Positions 1 to 11,639 are shown, counted from the first letter of the stretch. The stretch is DNA of 64,000 nt from Pocillopora verrucosa (GCF_036669915.1 NC_089316.1:28026169-28090168); one strand, 5' to 3'. Numbers and translations: made by a program. The notes: generated from the letters alone by a model not told the origin.

Positions 1-1
1 A

Positions 2-998
2 CATCTTAAAATAGCTAAAGAGGTAGGAGACAAGCATGGGGAGGGTCTTACTTATGGCAATCTTGGCAATGCTTATCACCGTCTGGGTGATTTCAAAAAA
101 GCCATAGAGTATCACAACCTAGATCTTAAAATAGCTAAAGAAGTAGGAGACAAGCATGGGGAGGGTCGTGCTTATGGCAATCTTGGCAATGATTATCAAC
201 GTCTGGGTGATTTCAAAAAAGCCATAGAGTACCACAACCTACATCTTAAAATAGCTAAAGAAGTAGGAGACAAGCATGGGGAGGGTCGTGCTTATGGCAA
301 TCTTGGCAATGCTTATCAACGTCTGGGTGATTTCAAAAAAGCCATAGAGTACCACAACCTACATCTTAAAATAGCTAAAGAAGTAGGAGACAAGCATGGG
401 GAGGGTCAAGCTTATGGCAATCTTGGCAATGCTTATCGCCGTCTGGGTGATTTCAAAAAAGGCATAGAGTACCACAACCTACATCTTAAAATAGCTAAAG
501 AGGTAGGAGACAAGCATGGGGAGGGTCTTGCTTATGGCAATCTTGGCAATGCTTATTCTGGTCTGGGTGATTTCAAAAAAGCCATAGAGTACCACAACCT
601 AGATCTTAAAATAGGTAAAGAAGTAGGAGACAAGCATGGGGAGGGTCGTGCTTATGGCAATCTTGGCAATGATTATCACCGTCTGGGTGATTTCAAAAAA
701 GCCATAGAGTACCACAACCTACATCTTAAAATAGCTAAAGAAGTAGGAGACAGGCATGGGGAGGGTCAAGCTTATGGCAATCTTGGCAATGCTTATTCTA
801 GTCTGGGTGATTTCAAAAAAGCCATAGAGTACCACAACCTAGATCTTAAAATAGCTAAAGAAGTAGGAGACAAGCATGGGGAGGGTTGTGCTTATGGCAA
901 TCTTGGCAATGATTATCACCGTCTGGGTGATTTCAAAAAAGCCATAGAGTACCACAACCTAGATCTTAAAATAGCTAAAGAAGTAGGAGACAAATCCT
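2..998 (+). repeat. 120-bp tandem array encoding TPRs (gene A)
   Basis: Just over eight direct 120-bp units differ at only a few positions, mainly the codons after GEG and the two codons after NAY/NDY. Each unit encodes one 40-residue TPR of the LGN/kinesin-light-chain-like type (LGN.Y..LGDF.KAIEY pattern). The array is coding and runs off the left edge. Confidence 0.95.
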
Positions 999-2533
999 TG
1001 GAGGCAATGGCCTACTGTTCATTAGGATGCGTTTCTGAGTTGCAAGGTGGACTGCCAAAAGCCGTTGAACATTACCAAGCTAGCATAAGCTTATTCAATT
1101 CCTTGAGAGTACTTCTAAAATCTAAAGATGAGTGGAAAGTTAATTTTCGAAATCAGCATCAAATGGCGTATACGGGTTTGTGGAGAGTTCTCGTAGAACA
1201 AGGTAATGTAGATGAAGCCTTATTTGTTGCTGAGAAAGGACGAGCTCAAGCTCTAACCGACCTCATGGAATCCAGTTTTCGTGGTGGAACAAGTCACCAT
1301 AAGGGAGAAGATGAAGATTGCGCAGTTTTAAAAAACGTTCCATCAAACACTGTCTTTCAGGCAGTGGACGAAGCTAACGTCAATCTTTGGGTTGTGTCCG
1401 AAGGAAAACAAGTTCAGTTAAGACAAAGTAAACTCAAAGGTTTTGTTTCAGAGAATAGTGGATCTAGCCAGTCCTTTGAGTCGTTCATACTCGGTGTCTA
1501 TACACAACTTGGTGTTCGTTCTAATGTGAGATGCGAGGATCGATCTTTAGATGCTTTGAGGGAGGGCCGTTCAAAAGTGGATGAGAAAACCAAAGAAGCC
1601 AACCCTCAACCTCACTTCCAACAAGACGGATGCTTGAGCAGTTTGTATGATATCGTTATGAAGCCGGTGGCTGACTTGATTCAAGGGGATGAGCTTCTCA
1701 TTATTCCTGATGGACCCCTGTGGATCGCTCCTTACGCTGCATTGAAGGATGGTAATTCTAAATACCTGTGTGAATCGTTCACAATCCGAGTCGCTCCATC
1801 GTTAGCAAGTCTTAGACTCATTGCCGATTGCCCAGATGATGATCACAAAAGCAGTGATGCGTTACTTGTAGGAGATCCGTGGGTATCCGAGGTTACTAAC
1901 AGCGAGGGAGAGAAAGTCCTCGAGCAGCTTCCGTGTGCTAAAGAAGAAGTAGAAATGATCGGAGAAATTCTGAATATCACGCCAATCACTGGCAGAAAAG
2001 CCACGAAACGTGAGGTGTTGAAAAGACTCAGTTCCGTTTCCTTAGTTCACTTTGCGGCACACGGATGTATGGAAACTGGCGAAATTGCTCTTACACCTGA
2101 CCCAGACCGAATATCTTCTGTGCCTACCAAGAAAGAGGATTACATTTTAACGATTCGAGATGTGTTGAATGTTCAACTTCGCGCTAAACTTGTTGTGCTC
2201 AGTTGCTGCCACAGTGGTCGGGGCGAGATCAAGGCTGAAGGTGTGGTTGGCATTGCGCGCGCTTTTATGGGGGCTGGTGCTCGGTCTGTTGTGGTGTCCC
2301 TGTGGGCGATTGATGACGAGGCTACTCTCGAGTTCATGAAATGCTTTTATCAACACCTTGCAGAACGTAAATCTACAAGCAAGTCACTGAACCTGGCCAT
2401 GAAAAGCCTCAGAGAATCAGATGAGTTCCACGACATCAAATACTGGGCGCCCTTTTTGCTGATTGGAGATGACCTCACGTTTGACCTGATGGCATATGAA
2501 AGAGAAAATTTGAATAGAAAATCAAATAAATGA
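2..2533 (+). CDS. TPR-CHAT protein gene A, 3' part of the last exon (partial)
   Basis: The reading frame is open from base 2 to the TGA-terminated end at 2533, so the gene continues off the left edge; the first ATG at 998 is internal and not the true start. It encodes eight 40-residue TPRs (120-bp units with the DKHGEG signature; one copy reads DRHGEG) and a closing DKSLEA repeat. A helical linker and a C-terminal CHAT (caspase-like) domain follow. The predicted catalytic His is in AAHG (codon 2060-2062) and the Cys in LSCC (codon about 2207). From the last repeat onward it is almost identical to gene B at 33281-34825, with scattered substitutions such as LPCAKE versus LPSAKE. An AATAAA lies at 2684-2689. 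CHAT peptidases are established in bacteria, and separase is a relative. The substrate here is unknown. Upstream exons should resemble those at 22850-29718. Confidence 0.9.
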   Translation, partial: HLKIAKEVGDKHGEGLTYGNLGNAYHRLGDFKKAIEYHNLDLKIAKEVGDKHGEGRAYGNLGNDYQRLGDFKKAIEYHNLHLKIAKEVGDKHGEGRAYGNLGNAYQRLGDFKKAIEYHNLHLKIAKEVGDKHGEGQAYGNLGNAYRRLGDFKKGIEYHNLHLKIAKEVGDKHGEGLAYGNLGNAYSGLGDFKKAIEYHNLDLKIGKEVGDKHGEGRAYGNLGNDYHRLGDFKKAIEYHNLHLKIAKEVGDRHGEGQAYGNLGNAYSSLGDFKKAIEYHNLDLKIAKEVGDKHGEGCAYGNLGNDYHRLGDFKKAIEYHNLDLKIAKEVGDKSLEAMAYCSLGCVSELQGGLPKAVEHYQASISLFNSLRVLLKSKDEWKVNFRNQHQMAYTGLWRVLVEQGNVDEALFVAEKGRAQALTDLMESSFRGGTSHHKGEDEDCAVLKNVPSNTVFQAVDEANVNLWVVSEGKQVQLRQSKLKGFVSENSGSSQSFESFILGVYTQLGVRSNVRCEDRSLDALREGRSKVDEKTKEANPQPHFQQDGCLSSLYDIVMKPVADLIQGDELLIIPDGPLWIAPYAALKDGNSKYLCESFTIRVAPSLASLRLIADCPDDDHKSSDALLVGDPWVSEVTNSEGEKVLEQLPCAKEEVEMIGEILNITPITGRKATKREVLKRLSSVSLVHFAAHGCMETGEIALTPDPDRISSVPTKKEDYILTIRDVLNVQLRAKLVVLSCCHSGRGEIKAEGVVGIARAFMGAGARSVVVSLWAIDDEATLEFMKCFYQHLAERKSTSKSLNLAMKSLRESDEFHDIKYWAPFLLIGDDLTFDLMAYERENLNRKSNK

Positions 2534-2683
2534 GAAAATTTTATTTTTCATCTCAAAAGAATGAAGTAGGAACTTGGAAGGTTTAAATGTTTCTCTATTT
2601 TAAACAATTTTTGGCTATTTTTCTTTACTTTTTACTTTTTTGTTAAATGGAACTTGAGATGTGCAACTTTACTATGGTGAAGA

Positions 2684-2689
2684 AATAAA
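2684..2689 (+). terminator. AATAAA polyadenylation signal of gene A
   Basis: This canonical hexamer lies about 150 bases after the stop codon. It is conserved in position in the paralogue (34976-34981). Confidence 0.6.
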
Positions 2690-3251
2690 CCAGTCTATTT
2701 CATTATATTTTGATCAGTGGAATTGTCATTTTTTCTTACTTTAACAAATTTAAATGCTTGCGAAGAGAACGAAATGCAACAAGGCCTCTGTTATGAACGA
2801 GGTTTCCATTTCCACCAACATGTCACTCAGCTCTGTTCCTGTATTACAATCACTTGTATGGAAAATAATTTAAAGGTTATTTCTTTTACCCAACCAGGGC
2901 TTTTCCACCGGATTTTAATTACCTATGCTCTAAGCTTTTGATAAGCAAAGAAACAATTCGTCATTTGCAAAAGTTGGCGAATTTTTATTTCCAAAACTTT
3001 GATTAAATATGTATGTGAATTGAATATGTGAATTGATCTTAGACCGTTTTCTACATCATAAATTACTTTGTTACAATTTACCTTCATCTTTACAAAAAAA
3101 TTGATTACCATTTTCAACTCAATCCATTTTAATGCGATCTAGTTCTGTCAGTGCCAAGATTGCCATTCTAAGCTTAATTTGAAGAAGTAAACATCAGAGA
3201 TGATGTTATTAAATTTACTAACCATATGTTAGAGACATTAGACCTACTTTT

Positions 3252-3414
3252 AGGGGTGTAGCCAGCCTCTAGTCCCGTAGGCCCGGCCTACAATTGTTTT
3301 CTGCCCGCTTGACTTTTACTAAAAGATAATATGACTCTTGCAAATGTTGAAACAAAAACTGAAATTTGTGAGGGAAGAGGCTTACATTTAGTCAAAAAGC
3401 TGGCTACAACCCTG
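3252..3414. mobile_element. Short TIR (MITE-like) element
   Basis: A block of about 160 bp starts with AGGGGTGTAGCCAGC and ends with the near-complementary GCTGGCTACAACCCT, so the ends form terminal inverted repeats. It has no coding capacity. The same element sits at the same relative place in the second spacer (35516-35676), so it predates the duplication. Confidence 0.5.
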
Positions 3415-5838
3415 TTTTCAATCAAACGAGTCTGGCCAATTTTTGTCCGTTTTACCAAACACTTCTCCGTTCGTTTTAAAGAACGACGACGGAGAGGCTA
3501 AAAATTGTCCATGTAATCTAAACTAGGAAAGAGGGACGCAGAGTTCACTATAACTAAAGTTTCCATAGGTGTGACTTTTATTGTATGTGACATGGAATTT
3601 GTTGTTTCTAGTATGACAATATTTACGCTCATAAATGAGAGAAGCAGTTAACGTAAGCCATGTAGTCCTCAATGGGAATTATTTTGGTGAAAAGGCTCAT
3701 TAATTACTGCAAACCTAGTGCGTAGTTGAAAACGTTCAGGGCTTCAGGATAAAACTTCTAATTGTTGAAAATCACCTCTTGAAATTTTTTCATCGCTTTA
3801 AATTTACCTCAGCATGATTTGAGGATGTCTGATAATATGCGTGGTTGAATATAATGTAACTAGGATTTTAAAGACATGCTAGGACAGTTTCAACTAAACA
3901 TGGTTTGCATAATGTCAGTGTATTTCGTGTGAAGTGTTTTGATGCCATTTTTTTTTTAAGTTGAAGATAATTGTTCATTTATCTTAGTTTACATTAATTA
4001 ACTCATGAACTCCCAAGTTCTGAAGAAAAATTCTCCCAACTGATAAGAATGTGTTTCTCTTTGCTGCCGCTTGTTCCGAGAATTCGATGTAACATTATGT
4101 TTCTAGTAAAAGATTATCCTCCAGTTTGGATTTTCTCTAATTGTTATTGACTCCATGTTTGTCGGTTTATTAATACCGTGAGGAGAATTTAAATTATGAT
4201 CAGTCTTGGGAGTAAATGGGTTCATTTTAGCGTCTCCGTTTAGCGCATATTTTACTTAATGCCTTGAACAATTTAATGCAGTTTCTATTGTGCTTATTTT
4301 TTTACTTCTTTGTGTAAGAGAAATATACAGTGTATAAAATACAAAAACTGCGTTGATTTACATTGTCTGTCTTCATATTCTTAGGATGCACGTAAGATGT
4401 AGAGAAAGCAGATCCTATGGGGACTTCAATACTTGTTTTGATCCGTGCACCAAGTTGATAATGTGTACAGCTAACAGTGTACTAACATTCCATGTTTCAA
4501 GCCCCCGCCCACTTAACAAAAGCGCGTCATCTCTTCGATTGTGTCTCTTCCACTGTCTATCGTTCTCCGTATTGCCACACGGTTTTGAACGCCGACGGAC
4601 GTGTTCATACTGTTACATATCTGCGCCTTTTTTTATCTTTTTCTTCACACAAGTTTTTACACCTTTTCACATTTGCGCATCCTTCCTTTTTTTTTTTTTT
4701 TTTTCATCGCAATTTTCCTTTATTCCCATCTTTTTCATGTCTGTTTCAGTTTTCACTCGTCTCAATCTTTGCGCAACGTCAGGCTTCTTACAACTCATAT
4801 ACCTCGTTACTCCCCCATAGTAGTTGTTATCGTGCGTATTATGTCCACTTTGGGACGGTGTCCTCTTAAAGTCATCTCTGGTAAAATCTCAGTTTTCCAT
4901 TCGATTGATTCCTAGTCCACAGGGTGCCAGTGCTTGCTCTCCTCAGTCCCCTCATCATAATAGCAGTTATAAAGCGAAACAGCTCCCTCCAAGACTCGGC
5001 GACATAATCAGTGCATTTAGTCGGAAACGAGTCCCTCAATGTCCAAATTAAGGCTTCTTCTATCATGTGATTGGGAATGGGTCAAACTCTCGCCCAGGGT
5101 CCACCTACAATGCGAATCCAAGATGGCGGCAGGCAGACTCAACTGAGTCGGTAGCCGCCATCTCGGATGCAGACGGATGAGGAAGAGTTTTGACAAAACA
5201 ATAATTGAGAAAGGATAAGTTACAATAATGCTTAGAGAGATAGCCGATGACAACTTGAGAGATTCATCATGAACAAACACGTTCTGTCGATTATTAAACT
5301 CCATGTCTGTTCGAATACGCACTCCTATATGCCCCTTTTCCCCGTCCCTATACATCCCTCTACTGCAAGTTTTATCATCATACAGCACAATACAACATTA
5401 TACCCCTGAGTAGCACTGTAAATCCGTAAAATGCAGTAACTAGACAACGCTTCACAACAATATGTACCCCTAGATAGCACTATGCTTCCCTCTACTGAAT
5501 TTTAAATCACCATACAGCGCTATATAAACAATTGCTCCAATTTGGCGCCAAAATAAGTGCGAATATTTGCCGCAGTCATTTTCTCGAATTTTCTGCTCCA
5601 AGATGCGGAAACTGTGAGCTTCGAGGAACAGATAATATCCAAGGACAAATATCCGTACATATTTTCGCGCAAAATAGACGCTATTGTGTTTTTTATCCTT
5701 CAAATATTTTGCGACGCTCATGAAAAATGTTAATGAACAGCTTACTGAATTGAATTAAGAAAAGGTTAAGTTTCTAAAAAAACTGTGATGCTGCGTCGGT
5801 GGGAGAGTATAACATGGTAATTTAGTATTATCAAGTGA

Positions 5839-5990
5839 GTTGATAACGTAAATTGGCCACTGCAAAGAGTTTAAAAACTGACGTTTCGAGCGTTATCCCT
5901 TCGTCAGAGCGGTTGCAAAGGGCAAACGCTCGAAACATGAGCTTTTAAACTCTTTGCGGTGGGCAATTTACGTTATCGATTCAGTTGATA
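5839..5990. repeat. Palindromic repeat with hammerhead-like core
   Basis: Two arms of about 34 bp (5841-5874 and 5943-5976) are inverted copies with few mismatches. On the minus strand the centre reads CTGACGA, a short stem, then GAAACGTC (around 5880-5912), matching the order of the hammerhead ribozyme core (CUGANGA ... GAAA ... cleavage triplet). A second CGCTCGAAAC lies at about 5927-5936. Such motifs are known in Penelope-like elements. The copy here has no ORF. Confidence 0.5.
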
Positions 5991-6990
5991 ATGCCTAATT
6001 ACAATGAATTGGATTAATTTTGAGACGAAGACTTATCGTGGTGGACGTAAGGTCTGCAAATTGGGGAATATCGTTTAGGTGATAATCTCGGATATCACTT
6101 AGTTTTAGCCAGGGGATATTCAGTCACTTACTGCGTTCAGACCAATCGCGCACGAGCAAAATTATTTGATGGATCATAAGCAATAATATGTACCCCTAGA
6201 TAGCACCACACTTCCCGCTACTGTAATTTACATCACAATACAGCGCTATATGTACCCCTAAGTAGCCTTGATCGGCATAATAGAATACATATATCGAAAT
6301 GCTCCAGCCTCACGAGCCATGGTTTATGTCTTTCTCCCAAGTTCATTAAATATTCGATGAAAACCTCTGCGTCGTTCAAAGAAAATACAGCATTTTCCAG
6401 CGCAGTCATGACTCGTCTGACGTGAACATACAGAGATCGAGAGTTGATTACGGCTTCAAGTTTCAAACTCTTAAAGGCGGGAAATATGTCTTGAACTCTT
6501 GGGTTGGACTTAAAAAGTCTGAAACAAAATCATTCATGATCATCGTTATCAATTCTGAATAATTGAAATTCGATTCACGTTTACTTTGGAAAATAAATTT
6601 TACTCCTATTTTGCCAGTTATACAAAGAAATCAAGACAGTGACAAGACACAGCAACAGCGTTGTGAATCTCCATCCTCATCTTCAACAGAACTGTGTTAT
6701 CACGAAGATGGTGCGCGTGTGTTTGCATTTTAAAGTCACTTTTGCACAAAATAATGACACGATTGGCAAGAATACGGGCTAAACACGCAACAGCGCTGGT
6801 GCTTTTGCGTTTGCGTTCTGGCGTTTGCTCTCTAAAAGGCCCGAGAAAACGTTTTCATTGTCTATTAAATTATTGATTGTTTTCATTCCTCGGGTTCTTC
6901 TTTTAAACCAGAACTCGGTTCTTAGCGACTTGTTCAAATACTGCACTAGTTAAGACGTAACTTAACTCTTTATACAATAGGAAATAGACA

Positions 6991-8370
6991 AACAACAGGT
7001 GGCACCTTTAAAGGACATTAAACACGTTATGATAAGTCTGCAAATTCTTTAGACAACAATAGTCATCAACAATTCATAAACATCGGTCGCAGTTGCGAAG
7101 TTTACGCGTCATATTTCAGTGTTTTGCATTAGGAAAACTCATTTTTTATTTTTACGATGACTAGCCCTCTTTCTTACAAATATGAAAATTATTCTGAACC
7201 TGGTTAGCTCAGAGGTGATTTACACAGTAAAAATAATGTCAGTAAATATAAACAGCCACTGATCCTATTTTGTAAACTTATAAATAATTGTTCTCAGTTC
7301 CTCAGGATCGGATGTGCTATTTTTTTCTTCTCATTTTTCAAATGATATATATGAATGTTTGAATGTTATATCTGGGGACGAATTTTTCCTGCAAAAAAGT
7401 TTGGGCTCCAGAGATACAATGGTGACCTATTGACATGAAAAAGAAAAAGAAAAAAACACACTTGAAATATAGATCCATTTTAGGTGAACGTCGTTGAACG
7501 TTATAGAAAACAAACAAATTGAGTTTGAAAGGTGCACGCATTTCGGCTGGGGAACATAGTTGCATTTACTGCTCTAGTTTAGTGGAACAATTTATACAAC
7601 AATAGGTTTTTCAATGCTTACTCAATGGGATGTGTATCTTTAACGCTGTGTTTTATCGATACCATGGCCATCACCGACGCAGTAAATACTAAAAAATATA
7701 AAAAAAGTAATAAGGTAAATACTTTTATTTCGAATTTCTCAGTCAATATTTTCTCCCTCAAATGCTCTTAATGTGTCCTAATTTCTCTGATTTCCGACAA
7801 TGAAAGACGTCCCTGCGGTTTACTAACGAGGATCGCTAACTTTTACTTTTTCTTGGGTGTATAAATTGTATTGCCGCTTCGTGTTACTTAAGAGCTAATT
7901 AAGCTGAGCTTGTTTGAACAAGTTACAGCAGTCGACTTCGCAAAAATTCGCAGGCAATACCCGGCATTTACCTTGGATAAAATAAGTAATTCGGGAGAAT
8001 TAAAAGGAATATTTAAGTCATGGATTTGATTTTGTGCAGGCGTTGATGATCGGAACACTTTCAGTTTCGTCTGCGTGTCATGCACACAATCATGAACGTG
8101 TTTTGCACAAGCTTTCGTGTCAGGCTAACATAGGTATTAATTTAATGTGCTCCCGTATTTACGATGCATTTGATCAAAAACCTAGAAACATTTCCAGCTT
8201 ATTTCAAGTGTTTATGTTTATTATTTTATATAGTTTAAAAGTAATTTTTTCCTTTTTTGATAGACTGCTTAGATTCTCCCTTTTAACTGTACTGTTACAC
8301 TGATTTCCATGTTAAATATTGAGAAACGATGTCTTTTCTTCAAATGTGACCTAGTGATTTATTGGAAGAA
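6991..8370. other. Spacer A-specific non-coding DNA
   Basis: Nothing equivalent is seen in spacer B, where 39300-40320 occupies this place. It is AT-rich with no conserved ORF, RNA gene or clear repeat structure that I can recognise. Confidence 0.5.
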
Positions 8371-8740
8371 AAATGTTGTATGTGATGGAGATTGAAAAAC
8401 CTAACTCAATATGCAACTAGGCAATCTGTCACGTTTTATTGCCATTATCCTAGTACGAGAGTTATGTGGTCGATAGCAATTGGTTTTCTTGTATCGTAAC
8501 TGTGTACTTGTCTATTTCTTCTCAATAAGAGCGTTTACGACAACTCCACGAACAGGGGTTAGAACACTCAGCTTTAGGATGACAATTGGAGTGAGGTAAG
8601 GGTGTGTGGTGTCAGCACTCTTCTTCAAGATTGCAATTGTTTGGGTGCTGCAGCGAACAACTGAAGATCAGACCAGAGGCATCCGATAGACATTATTCTC
8701 TGCATACGAGGACCTCGACTTTGCTGATGACCAGGCCATT
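8371..8740 (+). mobile_element. LINE fragment ending in the RT FADD motif
   Basis: This matches 51135-51495. Near 8640-8732 a frame reads TTEDQTRGIR, a stop, then TLFSAYEDLDFADD. This is the region just before and including the (F/Y)ADD catalytic box of a non-LTR retrotransposon reverse transcriptase. It then breaks off and joins the GPCR upstream block. In the 51 kb copy the LINE continues for about 400 bp, so this copy is internally deleted. It is non-functional. Confidence 0.6.
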
Positions 8741-8957
8741 TGATCATCATATTCACACGGTTGTCATTGAAAAAATAACCTAAAATGTTTTTCTTTTATC
8801 AAAACTAAAAGTCAAGATGGTGTCAATTCTTTGTTTCAGGTAGTGATTTCAATGATATTGAAGAGTTTGCCGAGATATAAAATTGGTTTCCAACATTTTC
8901 AACCAGATCCAAAGTTAGGATCTAGGCTGTTATTTCCTGCAAATGCGCCCTCATCTT
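8741..8957 (+). repeat. Repeated block downstream of LINE fragment
   Basis: This stretch, beginning TGATCATCATATTCAC, recurs at about 48294-48440 and 51938-52100, each time directly after a LINE fragment and upstream of GPCR-type upstream sequence. It is non-coding. Confidence 0.6.
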
Positions 8958-10172
8958 TAGCTTTAGCTGGTATAGGGCAGATTTTTCACGAAGACGCTTA
9001 AAAGATTTTTTCCAGAACTTTATGACTGCAAGCTGGTATTAGCTATTTACACAAAAACAGCTGTATTCCACAGTTTTTTATGTGTATCATCAGCGAGAGA
9101 ACATCTCTGTCCTCTCCAAGGTCAAACAGTTTTTTTTTTTAATGCAATTTTTTAAAGTGGTTGTGACTGAGTTAAATTAGTTGAAGTCAAACGATATCAA
9201 TACGGTTAAGCAAGGTGCTAAAGCGACGATTTTTATATCTTCGGCCAACCCTGTTAAAACTTGTTGGTTTCCACCGCAACACGAGAAGGAATTATGTCAA
9301 CTAAAGGTTAATTTAGGACGTAAAATGACATTTTGGCTTAAATATTTAGAAAGAAGATGTTCAGACAACATCCCCACGGTTTTTAATTAACCTTCTAAAG
9401 GTTTCGAGCAGAAACGTGGGGTAGTTCTAATTACAACTTTAATTTTTACTGACACTCTACTTCCGCGATCTTGTATGCCCGTCAAAAGAAAATACTTCCC
9501 CTCTACTATGCCAAAAAACGAATTTTAACCAAAAGTTGCATTGTGGATTACAAAGTTTCCTTTTGATATTCGTAATTCGTCTTCTTTTTTTCAGTAATTT
9601 TGTTTAAGGAAATGAAAGTTGTTGAAGCTCTCTATTATATTTCTCACTTTTGTGGACGACGGAATCATCGGATAGCGTTTGTTTACTAACTAGGAACCTG
9701 TAAATGCTGATGTTTAGAAACAAGAAATGGCTAAATAGAATGAACAGCCTTTCTTTCACTCAGAAAGGATAAACCAAACATCAAAAGCGACTCTCTAGCA
9801 CTTATGTAAAGTTAAACAAGTGGGAACAATTAAAACAAACCTCTTTGAACATTAACGACAAACAATACGCGGATGTTCTCGCAGTAACATAAAATCGATA
9901 TGTTTTTCGCCTTACAACCTCCCACGGTAAATGACAACTACGTTGACATAATTACATAGTTCAATGTTAAATATTGCTCAATATTTATTTATTGCAATGG
10001 GTATAAAGATGAGATTTATGAGAGAATGGCATCTGTTTTCATCCCAGCAGACAAAATCACTCGCGCACCTTAGAAGGTTTTAGCGATTAATGATTCAAAA
10101 AGTTGTCAACGAAGACTTCACAACAGTATAGTTTTTTTTTTATCCTTTCGCTAAGCTTATTGACCAAAAGCA
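8958..10172 (+). promoter_or_regulatory. Type-1 GPCR upstream block
   Basis: About 1.2 kb directly upstream of the receptor ORF, conserved at 15002-16206 and 43603-44787 ahead of two other intact receptors. Conservation ahead of three receptor genes suggests it holds the promoter and 5' UTR, but no individual site can be called. A 69-codon open frame inside (9181-9390) lacks ATG and is broken in the third copy. Confidence 0.4.
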
Positions 10173-10175
10173 GTG

Positions 10176-11135
10176 ATGACAAGTAAACTTTCCCTTGAGC
10201 TTACCACAAGAGAGGAGGCGTTAGTTTGGACTGAAACAGTTTTGTTTGCTGTTACCAATGTTGTGGCCATCCTTAGAAATCTCCTCATTCTTTGCGCCGT
10301 GTACCATAACCACAGACTACGCACGATTCCCAACATATTCGTAATAGCACTGGCTGTGAGCGATATTCTGATGTCTACTATATGTATGCCTTTTACAGTT
10401 GCAAGTCTTTTCCACGGCAGGTGGATCTTTGATGAAACGGTCTGCCGCTTTCAAGCATTTGATATCTTTGCGTTTGGGAAGTGTAGTCTTGGAACTATGG
10501 CAGCAATTGCAGTCAGCCGATATTTCTGTGTTGTTAATCGGGAAAAGTATCCCTCGCTGTTTAAGAAGCAAAGAGCCTTGATGTATATTTTCATCGTTTG
10601 GTGTTTAGCTCTGGTTGGATCTGTGCCCATATTAGTCTTCAAAAATGACAGCATTGAATTCCACCCTGGAAAAGCAATGTGTCTGTTCAAATTTGAAAGT
10701 AACATTGTTTACTCTGCCTCAATCCTTTGCTGTTTTATCACAACACCCTTGATTATCATCACGATCTGCTATGTCAAAGTGTTCCGCGCCGTGTCGAGAT
10801 CAAATCGTGTTTTCTCATTGGAAAATAACCCGGAACTTCTTCGGGTGAATGTGGAAGAAGCCCAAGTGACGAAGCGTTTGGTAGCAGTTGTGGTCGGCTT
10901 TGCATGCTGTTGGCTTCCTGTTTTTGTCGTTGATAACATCGACATGGCACGTGGAGAACCCACGCTACCACGACAAGTGTACTTAACTAACAGCCTCATA
11001 ATTTATCTGAGTAGCACCATAAACCCATTCATATATTGCGCCGCAGATAAGAGGTTCAGACGAGAGTACAAGGTTGTTTTGAGGAAGATTTTTACCTTTA
11101 AATGCCGAGACAACAGCGAGAACGGTAACGCTTAA
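10176..11135 (+). CDS. Class A (rhodopsin-like) GPCR, copy 1
   Basis: A single-exon, 319-aa receptor starting at the ATG at 10176; the GTG just before it is not needed. Seven hydrophobic segments are visible. Landmarks are Asn35 in TM1, Asp63 in TM2, Cys90 and Cys169 (expected TM3-ECL2 disulfide), SRY at 114-116 in place of DRY, Pro191 in TM5, CWLP at 245-248 in TM6 and NPFIY at 283-287 in TM7. The residue six before the NP asparagine is Tyr, so it is not a retinal-binding opsin. Arg34 replaces the usual Gly before TM1 Asn35, which is odd and could affect folding. It acts at the plasma membrane and would couple to G proteins. The ligand is unknown; resemblance to melatonin-type orphan receptors is only general. 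Its paralogue at 41028 is broken. Confidence 0.85.
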   Translation: MTSKLSLELTTREEALVWTETVLFAVTNVVAILRNLLILCAVYHNHRLRTIPNIFVIALAVSDILMSTICMPFTVASLFHGRWIFDETVCRFQAFDIFAFGKCSLGTMAAIAVSRYFCVVNREKYPSLFKKQRALMYIFIVWCLALVGSVPILVFKNDSIEFHPGKAMCLFKFESNIVYSASILCCFITTPLIIITICYVKVFRAVSRSNRVFSLENNPELLRVNVEEAQVTKRLVAVVVGFACCWLPVFVVDNIDMARGEPTLPRQVYLTNSLIIYLSSTINPFIYCAADKRFRREYKVVLRKIFTFKCRDNSENGNA

Positions 11136-11304
11136 CTGAAATAGCCAGAGAAGTTGTGGTAGGAAATGGATTTTTCTAAGATTTTGTCTGAGGTTGTTGC
11201 TGGTAAAATCAGAAACAAAGGACTAACGACATTATTTGACACTCATCATCCGTCAAATGCGTTTATCTACCGAGACGTTTCGAAGTAGTAACTAATACCC
11301 TTTT

Positions 11305-11634
11305 GGTGTTTTCTCATTAGTAAATAATCCAGAACTCCTTCGGATGAAAGTGGAGGAAACCAAAGTGACGAAGCGTTTGGTTGCAGTTGTAGTCGGCTTT
11401 GCATGCTGTTGGCTTCCTATTTTCATCATCGACAACACCGACATGGCGCACAGAGAGCCCACACTACCACGACCAGCTTACTTAACATATAGCTTTTTGC
11501 TTTACTTGAGTAGCCCCATAAACCCCTTTATATATTGTGCCACAGATAAGAGGTTCAGAAGAGAGTATAAGGCTGTTTTCTGGAAGATTTTTAGCTTCAA
11601 ATGCCAAGCCAACAACGAAAACAACGACGCCTAA
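11305..11634 (+). pseudogene. GPCR 3' fragment (TM6-TM7)
   Basis: Homology to the receptor family starts mid-ICL3 (VFSL.NNPELLR) and runs through CWLP and PINPFIYC to the C-terminus ending NNENNDA. TM1-TM5 are absent, and no plausible exon supplies them in the 170 bp to the previous receptor. It is therefore a truncated relic, although the remaining frame is open. Its counterpart is 42087-42403. Confidence 0.8.
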
Positions 11635-11639
11635 CTGAA

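Larger units (their letters stand above)
2534..6990. repeat. Non-coding 3' flank of TPR-CHAT gene, duplicated at 34826-39300
   Basis: This 4.5 kb AT-rich stretch has no convincing gene. It is nearly colinear and almost identical to 34826-39300, with small indels only (for example about 12 bp near 5830). It contains the gene 3' UTR, a TIR element at 3252-3414, a T-rich tract around 4690-4704 and a palindromic hammerhead-like repeat at 5839-5990. Short ORFs in it are low-complexity or not conserved. Similarity to the second copy ends near 6990. Confidence 0.85.

Noticed and set aside
1-998. CRISPR-like or satellite array
   Set aside because: The 120-bp units are contiguous, without spacers, keep an open reading frame and encode TPR units.
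2147-2356. Antisense ORF of 69 codons in the CHAT region (also 34439-34648)
   Set aside because: It is a shadow of the CHAT coding frame; conservation is explained by the sense gene.
3421-3520. Hairpin around TTCTCCGTTCG...CGACGACGGAGAG as a separate element
   Set aside because: The arms are short and imperfect and no clear ends or duplications are visible; kept only as part of the duplicated flank.
4353-4915. Three overlapping ORFs of 100-155 codons (and the 36718-37202 counterparts)
   Set aside because: They lie in a T-rich, low-complexity stretch, give F/S-rich peptides, and the two duplicates differ by indels that change frames.
9181-9436. Small ORF repeated at 15221-15436
   Set aside because: It has no ATG start (TTG), and in the third copy at about 43820-44000 the frame is interrupted by a stop. 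It is part of a duplicated upstream block.
10173-10175. GTG start for GPCR copy 1 (and at 41025, 49562)
   Set aside because: A nuclear animal gene would use the immediately following ATG, which gives the natural MTSK start.
10176-11135. Opsin identity for the receptors
   Set aside because: The TM7 position six residues before the NPFIY asparagine is Tyr rather than Lys, so no Schiff-base site for retinal exists.
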